Source: Pocillopora verrucosa (taxonomy: Eukaryota > Cnidaria > Anthozoa > Scleractinia > Pocilloporidae). Taken from it: DNA of 64,000 bases. The number at the start of each line of letters is the position of its first letter. Position 1 is the stretch's first letter. The notes beneath the pieces are model-generated. The model was not told where the DNA came from, searched no databases, and was given only the letters and a program-made list of their open reading frames with translations. Both the position numbers and the translations under genes were made by a program. Where the stretch lies: positions 28,751,592 to 28,815,591 of the forward strand of contig NC_089314.1 of the NCBI RefSeq assembly GCF_036669915.1, in the 5' to 3' direction. Positions 26,013 through 39,018 of the stretch are shown one piece after another.

Positions 26013-29000
26013 AACCTGGAAGTGAAATGAACAAGAGAACAAGTGATCAGTGATTCTCGAACACCCTGATTTGTTATTAATTATTACTGAGTTGTGATTC
26101 ATCTCATCGGCAAAGTATCTTGGGCGCCAAAATCTTTACCTCAAGTTTTTTAACTCAATGGGATTTAAAAACGTCTTTTTGAAACTCTCTCTTGTTTTTA
26201 GTAAAGTAAAGATTTACTGGTTGTATCACTAAAGTTGTAAATGATTGCGACTTAAACGCACAGTCGACCAAGCGTTCAGTTACTAAACTTACCGCTGTAG
26301 AACTGAAAAACTTTGGGACGAAATTTCAAGTCTAAAGGAGTATTAATATAAATAATATTGTCTAAAGTAAGTGTACATTTCCCGTCCATAGTTCGTTAAG
26401 TTGAGGAAGAAGGTAACACATCCTTGATCCTTCGATCAAGGTATGACTCGGGCAAGTAATGTCAAACGCCATCATAATAATATTTTTCTCGTTAGCTAAA
26501 TCCCCCTGTTTAAAAGAGAAAGGCAATATGAAATAGAAGGTTGATCAACTCGAACCCCAGGGAAATTAGTTCAAGCTAAGTCAACCTGCGCTGCCCACAT
26601 CCTTCTGCAAAGTCTATCGTTATAACAAAACCAAGAGTTCTCCTGCTCCGTCGATAATTTAGTCGGCGAAGATAATAAACCTCATCCAAACAGACGACTT
26701 AATTCATCCAGACTACGATTGACTCTCTTGCTCTGAAGTCCCATCTGTTTGGATGAGGTCCATTCCTCTATCGACGTCAGACTTGTTAAAAAACTGCAGC
26801 GTATCATGAACAGAAAACAAGACAAAATGTCCGCGGAGAAGAAATGGCGTTTCGTAAATAACGAAGCTGGTTTACCAGTGTTAAATCCCTGTCCCGTGTG
26901 GTTAGAGTAACACAGTGCTAACTCCTTCAGTGCTCCAGTTCAACCCCAAAAATGTTTACCAATCAGTCCAAGACTAACCTGTGACAAAGCTTTTTGTTTC
27001 CGATGGAAAAATAAGCCCTGTCAGTTGCCGTTACCGTGAGGTCTGAAAATGGCTCTGGTCTCAAATGTTTCAATACTGGCGCTCGGGGAGCTTTCGCGCA
27101 TGTGTGTTGCCGGCGTCCAACCACCTTCCCGTGCTTGACGTGGCATTACAAAGGAGGAAATTTTATTTGGCATGACGTAATGCAAGCTTAACATGCTTAT
27201 GCTTTGACGGGCCAATCAGCGCGCGCCTTGGAGCTGCCCGTGGAGTGAAACAATGGCTCAGTCATGAACCAAATCGACTCTTAGGTAATATTGATATAAT
27301 TGGATTGCTATTTAATAATAAAACAAAACCTCTACTGAACTGTCAGGTGCGAGTAACAGGAGACCAGTGATTTAGGACATGTTTTGGCGCCTGGTGACCA
27401 ATCACAGGCGAGGTTAAGTGTCAAGATTTGTAAAGAACACAAGAAGTTTTGACATCACTGCGCAGGTGGCGTGCAATCAGCAAAACTGTTTTCTCGATTT
27501 TTCAGCGATCTAATTTGGGAGGTTTGTCTGATTTTCTGCAGGAATTCTGATTGAGATGTCATATTCCTTTTAAATGACGGCTTGTCTGCGATATATTTAT
27601 TATAAGGGAGGTTGGGATGACAAAGTTAATGGCCTTTTCATCTACAAAAGCTCTCCGTTTGAAAAATGACTCATCTGTGTAGTTTGTTTTGACGGATCAA
27701 TTGCTCCACTGAAGATTCAATGGGCAAATAATAAATTGTTTTCAATTCGTCTGTCTTGCTCTCCACGCTCGATATAAAATGATGCCTTTGAACGTATGAT
27801 CGCTTAGCTAGCAAAATTCGGAAACGATTATTCACCAACCATATCTGTTTAGAAAAGAAATGATGTTCATTTTGTAGTGAATGCTTGATATTACTAATCA
27901 TTGCGTGCCACTGATAAACGACACCCTCCTACCGTAAATATATAAATGTTCCTTTATGAAACTTTCTATATAGAGTTTGTGAGGGTCTCCCCGAAGAAAG
28001 ACAACTATTCACTAGTGGTTAATTTTTTTTGTAACGTCTGGAGGTTATCATGCCGAAGAAACATTGCTGTTCGCTCAAGGGATCACTGAAGGGATTCGGT
28101 CATTTCATAATTACACATCTTCGCCCAAGGTATATAAAGCGTGCTGTGGCGTGTAGTAATACATCCTGTCTTGACCCTTTAGTGAGCCGTGTAGTTTTCG
28201 TGGTGGACTCGCGGCTGCGTATCGTAACGTGAAAGTCTGAACTCTGCAGTAATAAATAAGTTTTATTTCATTCTGTCCTTAATTGTTTAGCTTTTCATGC
28301 CAAAGAAATTTTTGCTAACTTCAACTCTCGACTAGAAATGATGATGTTCAAACATAACTTAGTTGCATTGCACATTTGTTGACAATACCCGTGGAGTTGC
28401 TAAGTGCCCTAGAAAATAAGTAAATCGTGTTGAGGTTATAATTCTAGCACCTGTTAGAAGGTCGAGTCAGTTGCTCCAGCTAGCCTGGGTCACTGTTGCA
28501 TATCCGGGTGAACTGAACCTATGAAATGTCAGTTCAGTTGAGACAGGGTGCACAATGGCTGAATATGGGCCTTCTCTTTTTAACTTAAAAAATCCAGAAA
28601 AGAAATCTACCCCTTTTTATGTAAAATATGTTTTCTTATCACCCGAATTGACTGTTCCGTCCAAAACTTCCTCAACAATATTATAACATCCTCATTATCA
28701 ACCTTTCTATCTTATCAGTACTTTTTTTTTCACCGATTGACGAATGTATGTCGCTCCACTTCTCCAAAAAACGTCTTCGAATATCTCATGTAACGTTTCT
28801 TTTTCCCCGAATACTTTGCTCTTAGTCATCTTTATAAAAATCCTTTCGAAATATTTCCTTTAACTTTTTCCTCTTGTATGATTTCAAAAGAGCTTAACAA
28901 ATTACAGCTGGTGCTGTTTAAAAGCCCTTTTGTTGCCGTGGTAATGTATATGACAAAGGAGTAGTATGCTTCAGAAATGGCGAACTTTTGAGCCACGAGA

Positions 29001-32000
29001 GACTACAAAAATGCCGAAAAAAGTTTGTTGTTTCTGGAGCATACACTCCCATGGAAACAACTGCAGCGGTCTTTGGGCGCCATCGGCTGTATGGTAAGGT
29101 TTCTTCTCTATTATACCAAACTATTTTGTAAAACCTTTTTTGGACCCTCCAATTGTTGTTAGCTTTTCTTCTGTTTCTCCTGACAGAACTATTCATTCGA
29201 CAGTTTGAAACGGATTTGACAACACCAAGATCTGCAGGAGGTACTTTCTCTATCTTGGTGAGCCGCCAGCAAACCAGTGGAGAAGCGACAATGCATTGAA
29301 GATTTAAAAAATTGATTTATTTTCAGAGCCCTTACAAATAGAGAAGTGTCGTTCGCATTCTCACTTGACTCCGATTTTATTCTCGACAACAAAATGTCCT
29401 ATGTAAAAGAAAATTTATACCTCGACTTCAAAATGACTTTTAACTCTTTCTAAAAACGATTTCCTGTTGTTTAACCACTGCAAGGGTCCTACAGAATTTG
29501 TTCCAGTCGAATTTCGTTGTAAGAGTTGAACCGAGAGCAGAAGTGGCTTCAAAGAATCGCGATTGCGGAAACCCTGTTAATCTCGTTTGCAGAACTGCAA
29601 CCAACTCTCAAAAGCACGAGACCTCTTGCTCGTTTTTTCGTGCGTTAAGTGTCAATCCTACATGTGTAGCGAATAACTTCAGCAGAAAATCTTCAGCCTT
29701 CCCTTCCCCAAGTAATGTCAACCTTATTCTTTCGTTTAAAATTCGTCACATTATTCCGATCATGTGGTTCCCTATACAGTTTGACAGAACGAGAGAATCG
29801 ATCGTCCACCTGAAACCTCGAGAAAATTTGTAAAACCCAAGCAGTTCTCTCGACAACTAATAGGAGATGTATGGACAATTTCCTTATAACTATTAAACCT
29901 GACCAGCTAAAATTTGCACAACTGAGAAAAGGCTGCTTGGAGACCCTAGGATAAACTCCTAAGACTTGGGATTAATGGAAAGCGCAAAGGAGTTCGGAAA
30001 AGAATATAAAAGACAAAGAAAGTAATACAACCTTGTATCTAAAATCATTTCCCCAACAGGAATGGATTATTTCGTCTTAGATTTGTAAGCGTTAAAGCGT
30101 TAGATTTCTGCATAGAATCATCATGTCTTCCAGCCTCACGTATACTATGACAGGCTTGTCCAGTCTTTCGACGTGTTATGATACCTATAATCAAAACTGA
30201 GACTCGTTCATCGAGAGAAATTTTTATCCTTTAAGAATTATAACCAGGATGGAGTCAAAGAATTATCTTTAAATCATTGCTATGCCTTCTTTGGCCTGTG
30301 GAATGATATTTAATACTCAGGTTTCAAAATATGAACCGGTGTCTCAGTTCTCCGTGCTTCGAGTATAACATTTTTATTAGTGGTGGTTTGTACAGAGTAC
30401 ATTCTTCATCTTAATGACTTAGTCAAATTAGCCTTCACCAATTGCAAGCTTACAATTACACGGTTTGATGGAGAGAGAGGAATTTGCACGCCCTTGTCCA
30501 ACCCTATGTTAAACTGTAAAATAAACAAGCATTCCATTATGTAAATAAGCCGCGCCCTCTCCAACTAACAGAATTCAACCAGCAACCAGCAACCAGCTGA
30601 CTCGAGATGAAATTTACTGAAGTACTTTGAGGAGCTTTTTCGCAGTTTGATCTCTGTAATTCTCCAAATATCTGGAACAATCAGCCACATTTTTGGCGTT
30701 TGGAAATGTTTTCTCTCTCTATCACTGTTTGTGACCGAAGTCTCAGAGGCGAAGTCAAGATGTGCATCAGTAGTATTGACGGATTGGAGGATTGTAATCC
30801 TGTTTCCCGGGATGACGTAGAGCAGTCTGAATTTTATCGAGGGAGTTTTCCCATTACCGCTATTCTTGTGGTCCAAAACGGTCCATTTCCTAAAAACAAA
30901 TAAATCTTCAAATTGGGTTGGGGACGACGCATGCCTTGTGTAAAAAATGAAGCAGGCTTCTCAAGCCGTGTTTCAACGGTTATATTTCCCTTTCTCGAAT
31001 CGAAAAGAACGGGAATATGAAGAGTTTCAGCAAAATAACTCCATTGTCTCCATATCTGTCTAGAGACCATAGAGCGAGACCTCTCATCCTTCGAAATTCC
31101 ATGTGATACCACGCTACGTACAAAAGACTGTCAGATTCCATTCGCACCAGAGCAGCAGCACAATTCAAGCACTCTTGATCCAACAAAAATTTCCATAGGT
31201 CTCATCTCATACAACAAAAACACGAGATCTGCACTAGCGAGTCTAAGCTTTTCGCTCAACGCATTCCATATTATATGACGTATTTTCCATCTCAAGCTGC
31301 TTTCAAAGTGGACGAATTAAAAAGACATGAAGTTGACATGAACACACACGAATCAGCCAATCGGAGTACGGAATCCTCATTTGAAAGGCAGGTTGTAGTC
31401 GAGCCGGTGGCTTATGGGTAAATCAGGACAGCCAAAGAGAGAACAATAGGTTTTACTTTGGGGCCTTGTTGTTCGCTCTCTAACTGAAGTTTAGCCCCAG
31501 TTATTACCTTTTTGTTCAGGAAAAACATTTTATCAGGGATTTATTTGTGAGTATGAGCGATCTGTGGTCGGATCAGCCGTGTTCTGTGTAAGAAGACATT
31601 GACGAGACAACATAGCTACCAGACTTGTAAGTAAGCAAAGCTTTGTGTTAATTATGTTAGTTTTCAACCAGGAAATGGAGTGGGTGATGAATGGGTGCCG
31701 GATAATGTTACTTTCAAATTTGAGCTTTAGTTAGTTAAAAAAAATCTGGATATGGTGAAAACTAAATATGGTGGTTGGTTATATTGCAGGAAGAATAATT
31801 AGAAATTTTATCAAGCCCTTGTGTTTTCACTTAAGTTAAATTAAATTCTGTTTCACACATTTTATAATATATCTGTTCTTTTCGAATTGTTCTGGGATTT
31901 CAATTTCAGATACTTTCAAAGGGTTAACATTTTGGATATTTGACGCAGCTGTTGAGCTCTCTTACACCTTTCCAAATTGGCAATTTTTGTGTTACTTGAC

Positions 32001-33953
32001 AGTTTTTCTCACTTATCCTAAGTGCTTCGCAGTTTTCCTGCTCTTGTACAAATTCAATTAGATATGTTGACCTTTCCGAGCAAGGCACCAGCTTACCACC
32101 TGCGCCATGATACGTTGAAGGAACCGGCGTCGCTATTGTCATGGTAACCGCTTTGATTTACCTTCGCAACGCGAAGTGCTTCGTACAATTGACAGCTTGA
32201 CTCTACGTCGTGGGACAGATGCTCAAACGTGTATTCATCTACAAAACCACCCTAAACAAGATTTTCTATAAAAATTAATGACTCTGTTTTTCAAGACTGC
32301 AAAGATAATGTTTGTGTTTCTGTTCGAGTAAAATGCCTCTCTCAAAGAAAATTTCCAGTTTCTCAATTTTTCCGTAAATTTTTTCTCCGGGAAGTAAAAA
32401 CATAAAGAGATATAATAAATCGCAATAATTTCTTATTGCTCCAAAAAGACCATTACGGTTCTGCCGGTTCTGAACTAGCATATGTGTTTAATTTTGCATA
32501 ATTGTTTAGCAAAATAGAGAAAAACTATGAAAATACTGGCTGCATATTTTGATGTTAGGGATTTCTTCTTCCTCCAAGCATACTTCTTCCGATTATCAAA
32601 TTGAAATCACCTAAACTGTTAATAGCTTTGTCATAAATTAGGAAAATAGCGACAAAAGCAAACTGTTTATTAGTATTGTCCTATGTTTGTAGGGTTCTAC
32701 TGCGGTTGATCAGTAATAGTGTAGTGTATTAACTTAAGCTTCCTTTAAGACATCTTAAGTAGTGAATCACCAATTTGTTTTGGTTTTTTGCACCACTGAG
32801 TTGCCCATTCTGTTCTATGATTGATAACTTTCTTTGGTATCTGCATTTATCATTAATTTTCAGCCTTGGTTAACTTATTTTAAGCGTGGGTTGCAATCGC
32901 ATGAATGAATGAGACTTCAGTTGCAGGAATTTTCTTCATCTTAGGAAAGTTTGACGTTGGCCTTAGGTCCTAAACCCGCTGTTCAGGACATTCTCGCGAG
33001 CCCGTGAGCTTGTCTCTTTGGAAAACATAGCTCATTTTAAACTGACATGGAGTCCAATGGCTTAAATCTTAATTTTTAGATGACTCCAGTGACAGCCCTT
33101 TTTTTTGTTCAAACTTTTTCACTTTCTCTAAACACAGGTGTCGGGAAACGTAGACAATCTCTTGTCGCTAATCTCCGTAAATACCACCACTTATGACAAT
33201 AACATGCTCTTAACACAATCACTGCACCGGTTTAAAATTTCATCGTATTTCCCCATAGTTCGACTCTGTTCTGGTCAACAGAGGGGTTTCTCACTTATCC
33301 TAAGTGGTATTGTATGCTCTCTTTTTAAAACATGAACAATGTAAGCGCAAGAAATCGAGAAAACAGATCGCCTTTCTTTTGCTTATTTTCCATTTACAAA
33401 TAACCTTTACATGATGACAAAAGGTGTACAAACAAAATTTGACACCTGCTCTTTTATGCAATTCACAACAAGAAAACCTGTTTTGTTGTTATCTTTTTTA
33501 AATTTGATCGCAATATTTTCATTTTTTTTATACTTCCTTTTTTTCTTTGCCTCTACACATTTTTTTTAACGCAGCCTTTCAAATCTATAGGTCATGTCTT
33601 GAAACTCATCAGTCGAATGGCGAAGTTTTTCTTTGATAGCTGAGAAGAGGGTTGATTTTTCTTAGAAATCCAAAATCCGACGCCTTTTTTTTTTTCCCAA
33701 CTTCTTGTATGGGAAGGGACTTTTGTTTGTCAAGTGATCTCTACCTATGACGCTTTGGAAACTAAAACTCCTAATTAAATTTTAGCTTGCCCCTTTTGAA
33801 CTTGCTTAACACAAGGAACGCTTAAGAGAGTTATAAATTTTACTGTAATTGATTTGGCTCTGTTTCCTGGTAAAATAAACTGTAAATTGGAGAAAGAGCT
33901 ATTCGAGTCCAAAGTCTCGCACACATTTAATTCTTAAATTTGTGTAGTATGAC
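26013..33953. other. Long stretch without a supported gene
   Basis: About 8 kb in which I recognise no gene. The upstream exon of gene A should lie here on the minus strand; a GC-richer patch at 27030-27240 with ATGACGTAAT (27172-27181) is a candidate promoter. A perfect 15-bp inverted repeat lies at 26680-26758. Open frames such as 29498-29833 (plus) and 30565-30876 (minus) have no recognisable domain, signal peptide or splice pattern. Confidence 0.5.
26680..26758. repeat. Perfect 15-bp inverted repeat (hairpin) with a 49-nt loop
   Basis: CCTCATCCAAACAGA at 26680-26694 is the exact reverse complement of TCTGTTTGGATGAGG at 26744-26758. Pairing partly continues inwards (ACTT with AAGT). Function unknown; it may be the relic of a foldback element. 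Confidence 0.6.
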
Positions 33954-34015
33954 ATGGAATGTAGGATTTTCATTCTTTTTGCACTGATTTTATTGAACTA
34001 CGCTCCACAACAAAG
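33954..34015 (+). other. Orphan signal-peptide-like exon
   Basis: ATG in a good context (gacATGG) opens a 20-codon frame, MECRIFILFALILLNYAPQQ, that reads like a signal peptide. It ends at a possible donor (CAAAG|GTAATC) in phase 2. No convincing downstream exon was found in the next 2 kb, so it may be a remnant or chance. Confidence 0.25.
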
Positions 34016-35024
34016 GTAATCATGCTTTTGGGATGTTTTGTTATTTTAACCATTTGATCTCCACCTCGAAACTGGAATCAAAATTAACCCTTACTAAGAG
34101 ATCCTGGTCATAAAAACTCATGGACCATCACAACATCGTGTCGCGCGAAGCCACGAGAAGTCAACACTATAAGTGTGAATACTGTTTATACAACAGTGTA
34201 TTATTGACTTTATTCTAACAATGAAATGGTTTGTTACGCTCCCAACACGACGCCAGCGCTACAACACTACAGTATTGTACACTCCGTCGCCTACGCTCAC
34301 CAGGAGTTCTAAGATAAAGGGAAAGGTTATAGACTCGGAGAAAACACTGTCAGTAGAATGACAATCAAACTTAATTACCTTGAAGTTATTCACTGAATTG
34401 CTGTTATGGTCGGGCAAAACTGTGAGAGTTTATAAGTGGTGTTTCTATAACATTTCTAACGTCTTTATTTGTAAATTACCGTTGTCTTCTAGAGTTACCT
34501 TGAATGAAAAACTCCTTGGGAAACAAAGATTTTTGAATATTCTTATCATTGCCTTCTTGACCTCGAAACACAGCTCGTCCAAGTGACACTTATGTGATTT
34601 CTGACACTTTTAGATTGAGTAACATTACGTCAGATTCCTTTCATTCTCCAAGACACAATATGAAAAAAGGAGAATTCTAGAAATTTTTCGGGTCTCTAAT
34701 AATTACAAATCAAATTCTCAGTGAAGCAAACAATTGCAGCATCCATGTTCCATCAAACTCGAAAACCGTGCAGACAAAATCAAGGCTTGATTTTCAAGAG
34801 AGCGTCAATGATAAACTCCAGTGTTTATTTGAGCGTGTAGTCACACACTAGCAACCTGCTCGCGCCAAAAATGACGAGCCCTGATTGGCCAGTCGGTGTT
34901 AAGGGTCAACACATTACGTCATCGCATCTTAATGTTGTGTATGAAGTGTCTCAACTCTCACGCGGGGCCGGTGATGCCACGTTGGGTGCGTTACCATATC
35001 GCCGCTAAATATCGTAGGCTCGTC

Positions 35025-35333
35025 TCAGGCGCCGCTCGACCAATCAATCAAACATCTCTTATTGTGGAGATAATTGTCGGAATCAGTAGAGCCAAAAGCG
35101 CGGACATCTTTTTCTGTTAGTGCCGTCAAGTATTTTGGGTTCAACGGGCTAACATCAGCAGGTTGGTTTGTGATAAGCGTCGTTTTCCTCAACGAATGCG
35201 AATACTTTTTTCCTGGATCAAATGGTGGTTTGATATCGGTGGGAGCTGCCTTGGCCGTTTGAACTTCTATCAGTTCAGTCATCTTTGACAGGACAAGTGT
35301 TTCACAACGGTGAGATTCACTAACCGCTGGCAT
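35025..35333 (-). CDS. Hypothetical small protein, unidentified
   Basis: An ATG at 35333 opens a 102-residue frame closed by TGA at 35025. The frame continues open a little upstream but without another ATG. The protein starts MPAVSESHR, has a central segment KPPFDPGKKYSHSLRKTTL followed by Pro/Asn/Leu-rich sequence, and ends CLIDWSSGA. There is no signal peptide, membrane segment or low-complexity bias, and codon choice looks ordinary, which is unlike the AT-rich noise frames nearby. I do not recognise a family. It could also be the last exon of a longer gene or a fossil exon. Confidence 0.4.
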   Translation of the reverse strand: MPAVSESHRCETLVLSKMTELIEVQTAKAAPTDIKPPFDPGKKYSHSLRKTTLITNQPADVSPLNPKYLTALTEKDVRAFGSTDSDNYLHNKRCLIDWSSGA

Positions 35334-36357
35334 TTTCAAAGGAGAGCTCACAATTGAAAACAACAAAGAAATTCAAGGCGTATTGATATTCCCGGTGTCA
35401 CGTATTCTAGTTTTTACGGAATTTTTCTGCAGACGTTACTGTGATATATTTCATCGTGCAAGACTTATCCCACCGATATCTACCATCTACTTCACTGAGG
35501 GGCTGTATATCATATTGATAGGTGAAGTTATTTGTTGGGGGAAAATACGGTAAGTTAGTGCACATTTAGATCTTGAAGACCTATCGCGAAAATGTATGAC
35601 ATGTTTTGTGTGTGGCTCGCGTTCGAGTAAGACTCTGTAATGAAGACAGGCGCGCGAGGTTAATTGAAACACGAGTATAATTTTGTATACTTCGAGTTTC
35701 TACTGAAAGTTACTGTTACTGAAGGTTTGCATATTTAGAACAGACAGACTCGTAAGGGTTTTTAAGAAGTGTTATGGGATGGAAAAATAATACAGTGCAG
35801 ATCTTGTTGTCCGGGATACAACAGGTAAAAGAGCAATTTTCATTTTGTAAGGGAAGAGAAGGGGTTTTCAGAAGTCTAAAATGAGATGTCATCTATAGAA
35901 GATTCCAATCATTTGTCCAGTTAAATGGTTTATTTGGTAAGTTTTTATCTGACTGGAAAGCCCGCGAAAAAATATTTTAACAGAAAATTTAACTTTTTCC
36001 TGGATGAAAGATCATCGTTAGCTAAAGATTGAAAAATTACAAACCAGAACAAGATATGTCAAAATACTAGCTTGTGATTGGTGGAGAGGTGACAGTTTCT
36101 GCACACCTGTCGAGCGAACCAGTCAGGGGAGTGTACCCTTTCCTAGATACAAAACTACGTTATCCGCAAATAGTTAAGTCATGAGAGAAAGATAATTAAC
36201 AATTCATTCACCAGTTGTCTAATATATAAACAATTTACCGGTGGGATGAAGTCACGGTAGGCAGGCTAGAAACCCAACGCCCCATCGCCCGCCTATGTTG
36301 GCCTGACAGAAAGTGCCAGACATTTGAAAATAGTGTTTTGTGTTTATTCGCCAGGTC
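35334..36357. other. Short intergenic stretch before gene B
   Basis: No gene seen. It should contain the 5' UTR and promoter of gene B; the acceptor CGCCAG|GTC stands immediately before its ATG at 36358. Confidence 0.5.
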
Positions 36358-38801
36358 ATGAGGCTCGCATCCTTGGCGGTACTAGTCGCCATAGGCCTAG
36401 TCCATTTCAAACTATCGGTGAGTACGAGTTTTAAAACGATTCATTAATTTTGGTTTACAAGGCATGTCGACTTGGTCGATCGAACCTTTGATCAATGGAA
36501 CGATTGATCGATCGGTTGGTGGTTGATCAAGGGAGCGTATCAATTTGGATGACTTCCGTCGTGCTTACACAAACTTATTAAATGCAAACGCTGAGGATTT
36601 TGGAGTCAACTTACCATTAAGTTTTCCAAACGGCTGTTATTATAGACATTAACGTCCCTGCAGAATAATATCTGCTCTTAGATGGTTATTTACGGAGTTT
36701 ATTTTTAGCTTTTAGTCAAGTGTGATTTGGATTCCTGAAGTTCTTTTAAGTTCTTAGCTCTTAAATTCAATTACTGTTCTAGAAATTTCAATGTTCAAAT
36801 CTGATATCAATAGGTTAATAGCAGAGACATTTTTAAAAAGTATATCATAGTTTTATTCGTCTGTCTTGGCACCATTTGTAATATTTTTATTCTTCCGCCA
36901 TATTTGGTTTCGTCCCACCTGCTCAGATGCCAAATATGGAAAAAGTGAAGTAAACTGTAAAAAGAGTTGCTTGTTAATTTTTTACAATTACACGTCGTTC
37001 AGATGATAATTTGTCTTTCTCTGTTTCCTGGCTAAAAATTCTAGCTAAAAAATTTTCAAAATATCGAAAAAGACCGTTGGTGGTCTTCATAAAGTTCTCA
37101 AGTTAAAAAGATAGTGCTTTTTCGTGGGAAAGAGAGATAGATAAAAGGATCAAGAAGTCGGCAGAATTAGGGGCAGCCAACCGCCTCCGAAATCTCATCT
37201 ATGATCGATGTTTGCTACTGTGGCAATTACTTTGGCGTCATTATACGTGGTCACAGACAAATCGGTAACAACTTTGTCATGAACACGAGAGTAACTGTAG
37301 TTTAGTGATTATATCAGGTTGTCTTCATGGTGGCATGTGGTATCAAAGTCGGTGGTTTTGATTACAGTTATTCATTTTTCGTCGTACCTTTAATAGCCAT
37401 GAACTTCAGATCTATGTGTCTGTAATTGTAACTTTAATTAAGAGGTGTTTGGATTAGGACTTCGATCCAACGCTAACTTAATAGTCACCAAAGCGCTTCG
37501 TAAGACCTACTAGTAACTTAAATTGCGTTGTTTAAGAATTGTGCCATTTAAATAACTTCAATGACTAATATAAAATTAATGTAAAGGAAAATTTACCCTG
37601 GTGCGATTTTAACTCTTTTTTAATGACGATATCGATGAAGGAGACGTCGTATGTGCGCCTTTCACATAAGAAAAGTTTTTCCTTCCAGCGGCCTATCTGT
37701 AAACCAATACTGCCTGAGTGTCGTTTTTAATGCCGCGTTGTATGACAATCTGAGGGTAAAAACATCTAAGCAGCCTACTTCAGTATTCTAATAAATCAAC
37801 TATCATTTCTTCTCCAGGCGTCTCTGCCCGTGTCTCCAGTCCCTCCTCTTCTTAACAAACTTCTCAAGGATCAGAATGTAACACTGGGTTTCATTCTCAA
37901 AGGATTGCAAGGTCCTCCCGGTGCGAATGGTATGGCTGGAATGTCCGGTCAGCCAGGTCAACCGGGTCCACCGGGATTCAAAGGAGATCCCGGTCCTCCT
38001 GGTTTCCCCGGTACTCCCGGTCTTCCAGGAGCCCCTGGTTTTCAGGGACCTCCAGGTATGGATGGAGCTCCTGGTTCCCCTGGTTTCCCTGGTCCTCCAG
38101 GTTTTCCCGGTGGTAGTGGAATGCCCGGTGTCCCCGGTATGCAAGGACCTCCAGGACCTCCAGGTGCCCCAGGCCCTACACCAATTAGATACGTAAGTAT
38201 ATTTATTTTGATTAGCTCCTTTCTAAAGGTTTCTTAGTATAACTGCAATTTGTCTCTGTTTGACCATAAATACGAGTAGTACGATTCAGAAAATGTATAC
38301 TATTACGACTCGTAATAGTATTTTTAAAAAAATTCATCAAGGTAATTGTTTTTTTTGTCCATTTCCTGCCCTATATTCACGTGCATCATGTATACATATT
38401 TCGGACAAGTTAAAATATGATCCTTCTTTATGAATCTTATTCAGAACGGAACAGTGAAATGTGAAGAGGACACAGCTTGGCTGCGATGTAACGAGTACAA
38501 ACACATAAGCATTATCTCCGCTTTCTGGGGAAGACGAAACTTCGGCCTGTGCACGGAACACACAGGAAACCTACAGTTTAACAAATACTGCCCGACAACG
38601 CCTCTCTTTCTGACAAAAGTTAAGGACGCCTGTGAAGGAACGACCATGTGCGAGATAAGATGCACAAAGTTCTTCTTCAACGATCAATCTTGCGCAGACG
38701 TATACAAATACTTGGAAGTCTACTACAAATGCATTGAAGTTATTAACGGTCACGAGGTTGTGAACGAAGATAACCTACTCAACGCCAATTTCTTGGGTTG
38801 A
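36358..38801 (+). CDS. Nematogalectin-type collagen-lectin B
   Basis: Exons 36358-36417 (signal peptide, 20 codons), 37818-38192 (125 codons) and 38445-38801 (118 codons plus stop) join in phase 0 to 263 residues. After [20 protein letters not shown] comes a short linker, [16 protein letters not shown], homologous to the linker of genes A and D. It leads into 31 uninterrupted Gly-X-Y triplets (49-141), rich in Pro and Phe. The lectin domain (about 146-240) has AFWGR, a KVKDACEG block and [11 protein letters not shown]. Its tail is short and acidic (EVVNEDN), unlike the basic tails of A and D. It lacks a dibasic propeptide site. AATAAA follows at 38922. The role is as for A; the different tail suggests a different partner or position in the capsule (inference). 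Confidence 0.88.
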
Positions 38802-38921
38802 ACGAACGAACGAACAAACTTTCTATAGAACGTTACTTTGCTTCGCTCTCGGCTGTATCATTTCACTTTGCTGGAAAGAGTTGTATTTGTAAAAACGGGC
38901 TTGCCTGAGGATAAAAAAACG

Positions 38922-38927
38922 AATAAA
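38922..38927 (+). terminator. Polyadenylation signal AATAAA of gene B
   Basis: Canonical hexamer 120 bases after the stop codon of gene B. Assignment by position; further AATAAA-like sites occur near 39188 and 39355. Confidence 0.45.
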
Positions 38928-38990
38928 TCGCTTCAACTAAAAAGGGCGAAGGCCTCGAATTTCTAATTCTTCGGCGAAAGAAGACGACAT

Positions 38991-39018
38991 ACATGGTTCT
39001 TGTACTTGTGAACCATGT
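38991..39018. repeat. Short perfect hairpin downstream of gene B
   Basis: ACATGGTTC (38991-38999) pairs exactly with GAACCATGT (39010-39018) across a 10-nt loop, shortly after the putative polyadenylation signal. Function unknown. Confidence 0.5.

Noticed and set aside
29498..29833. 111-residue plus-strand open frame
   Set aside because: No domain, signal peptide, splice context or plausible composition; compatible with chance.
30565..30876. 103-residue minus-strand open frame
   Set aside because: No recognisable content, and overlapping frames on the other strand are equally open.
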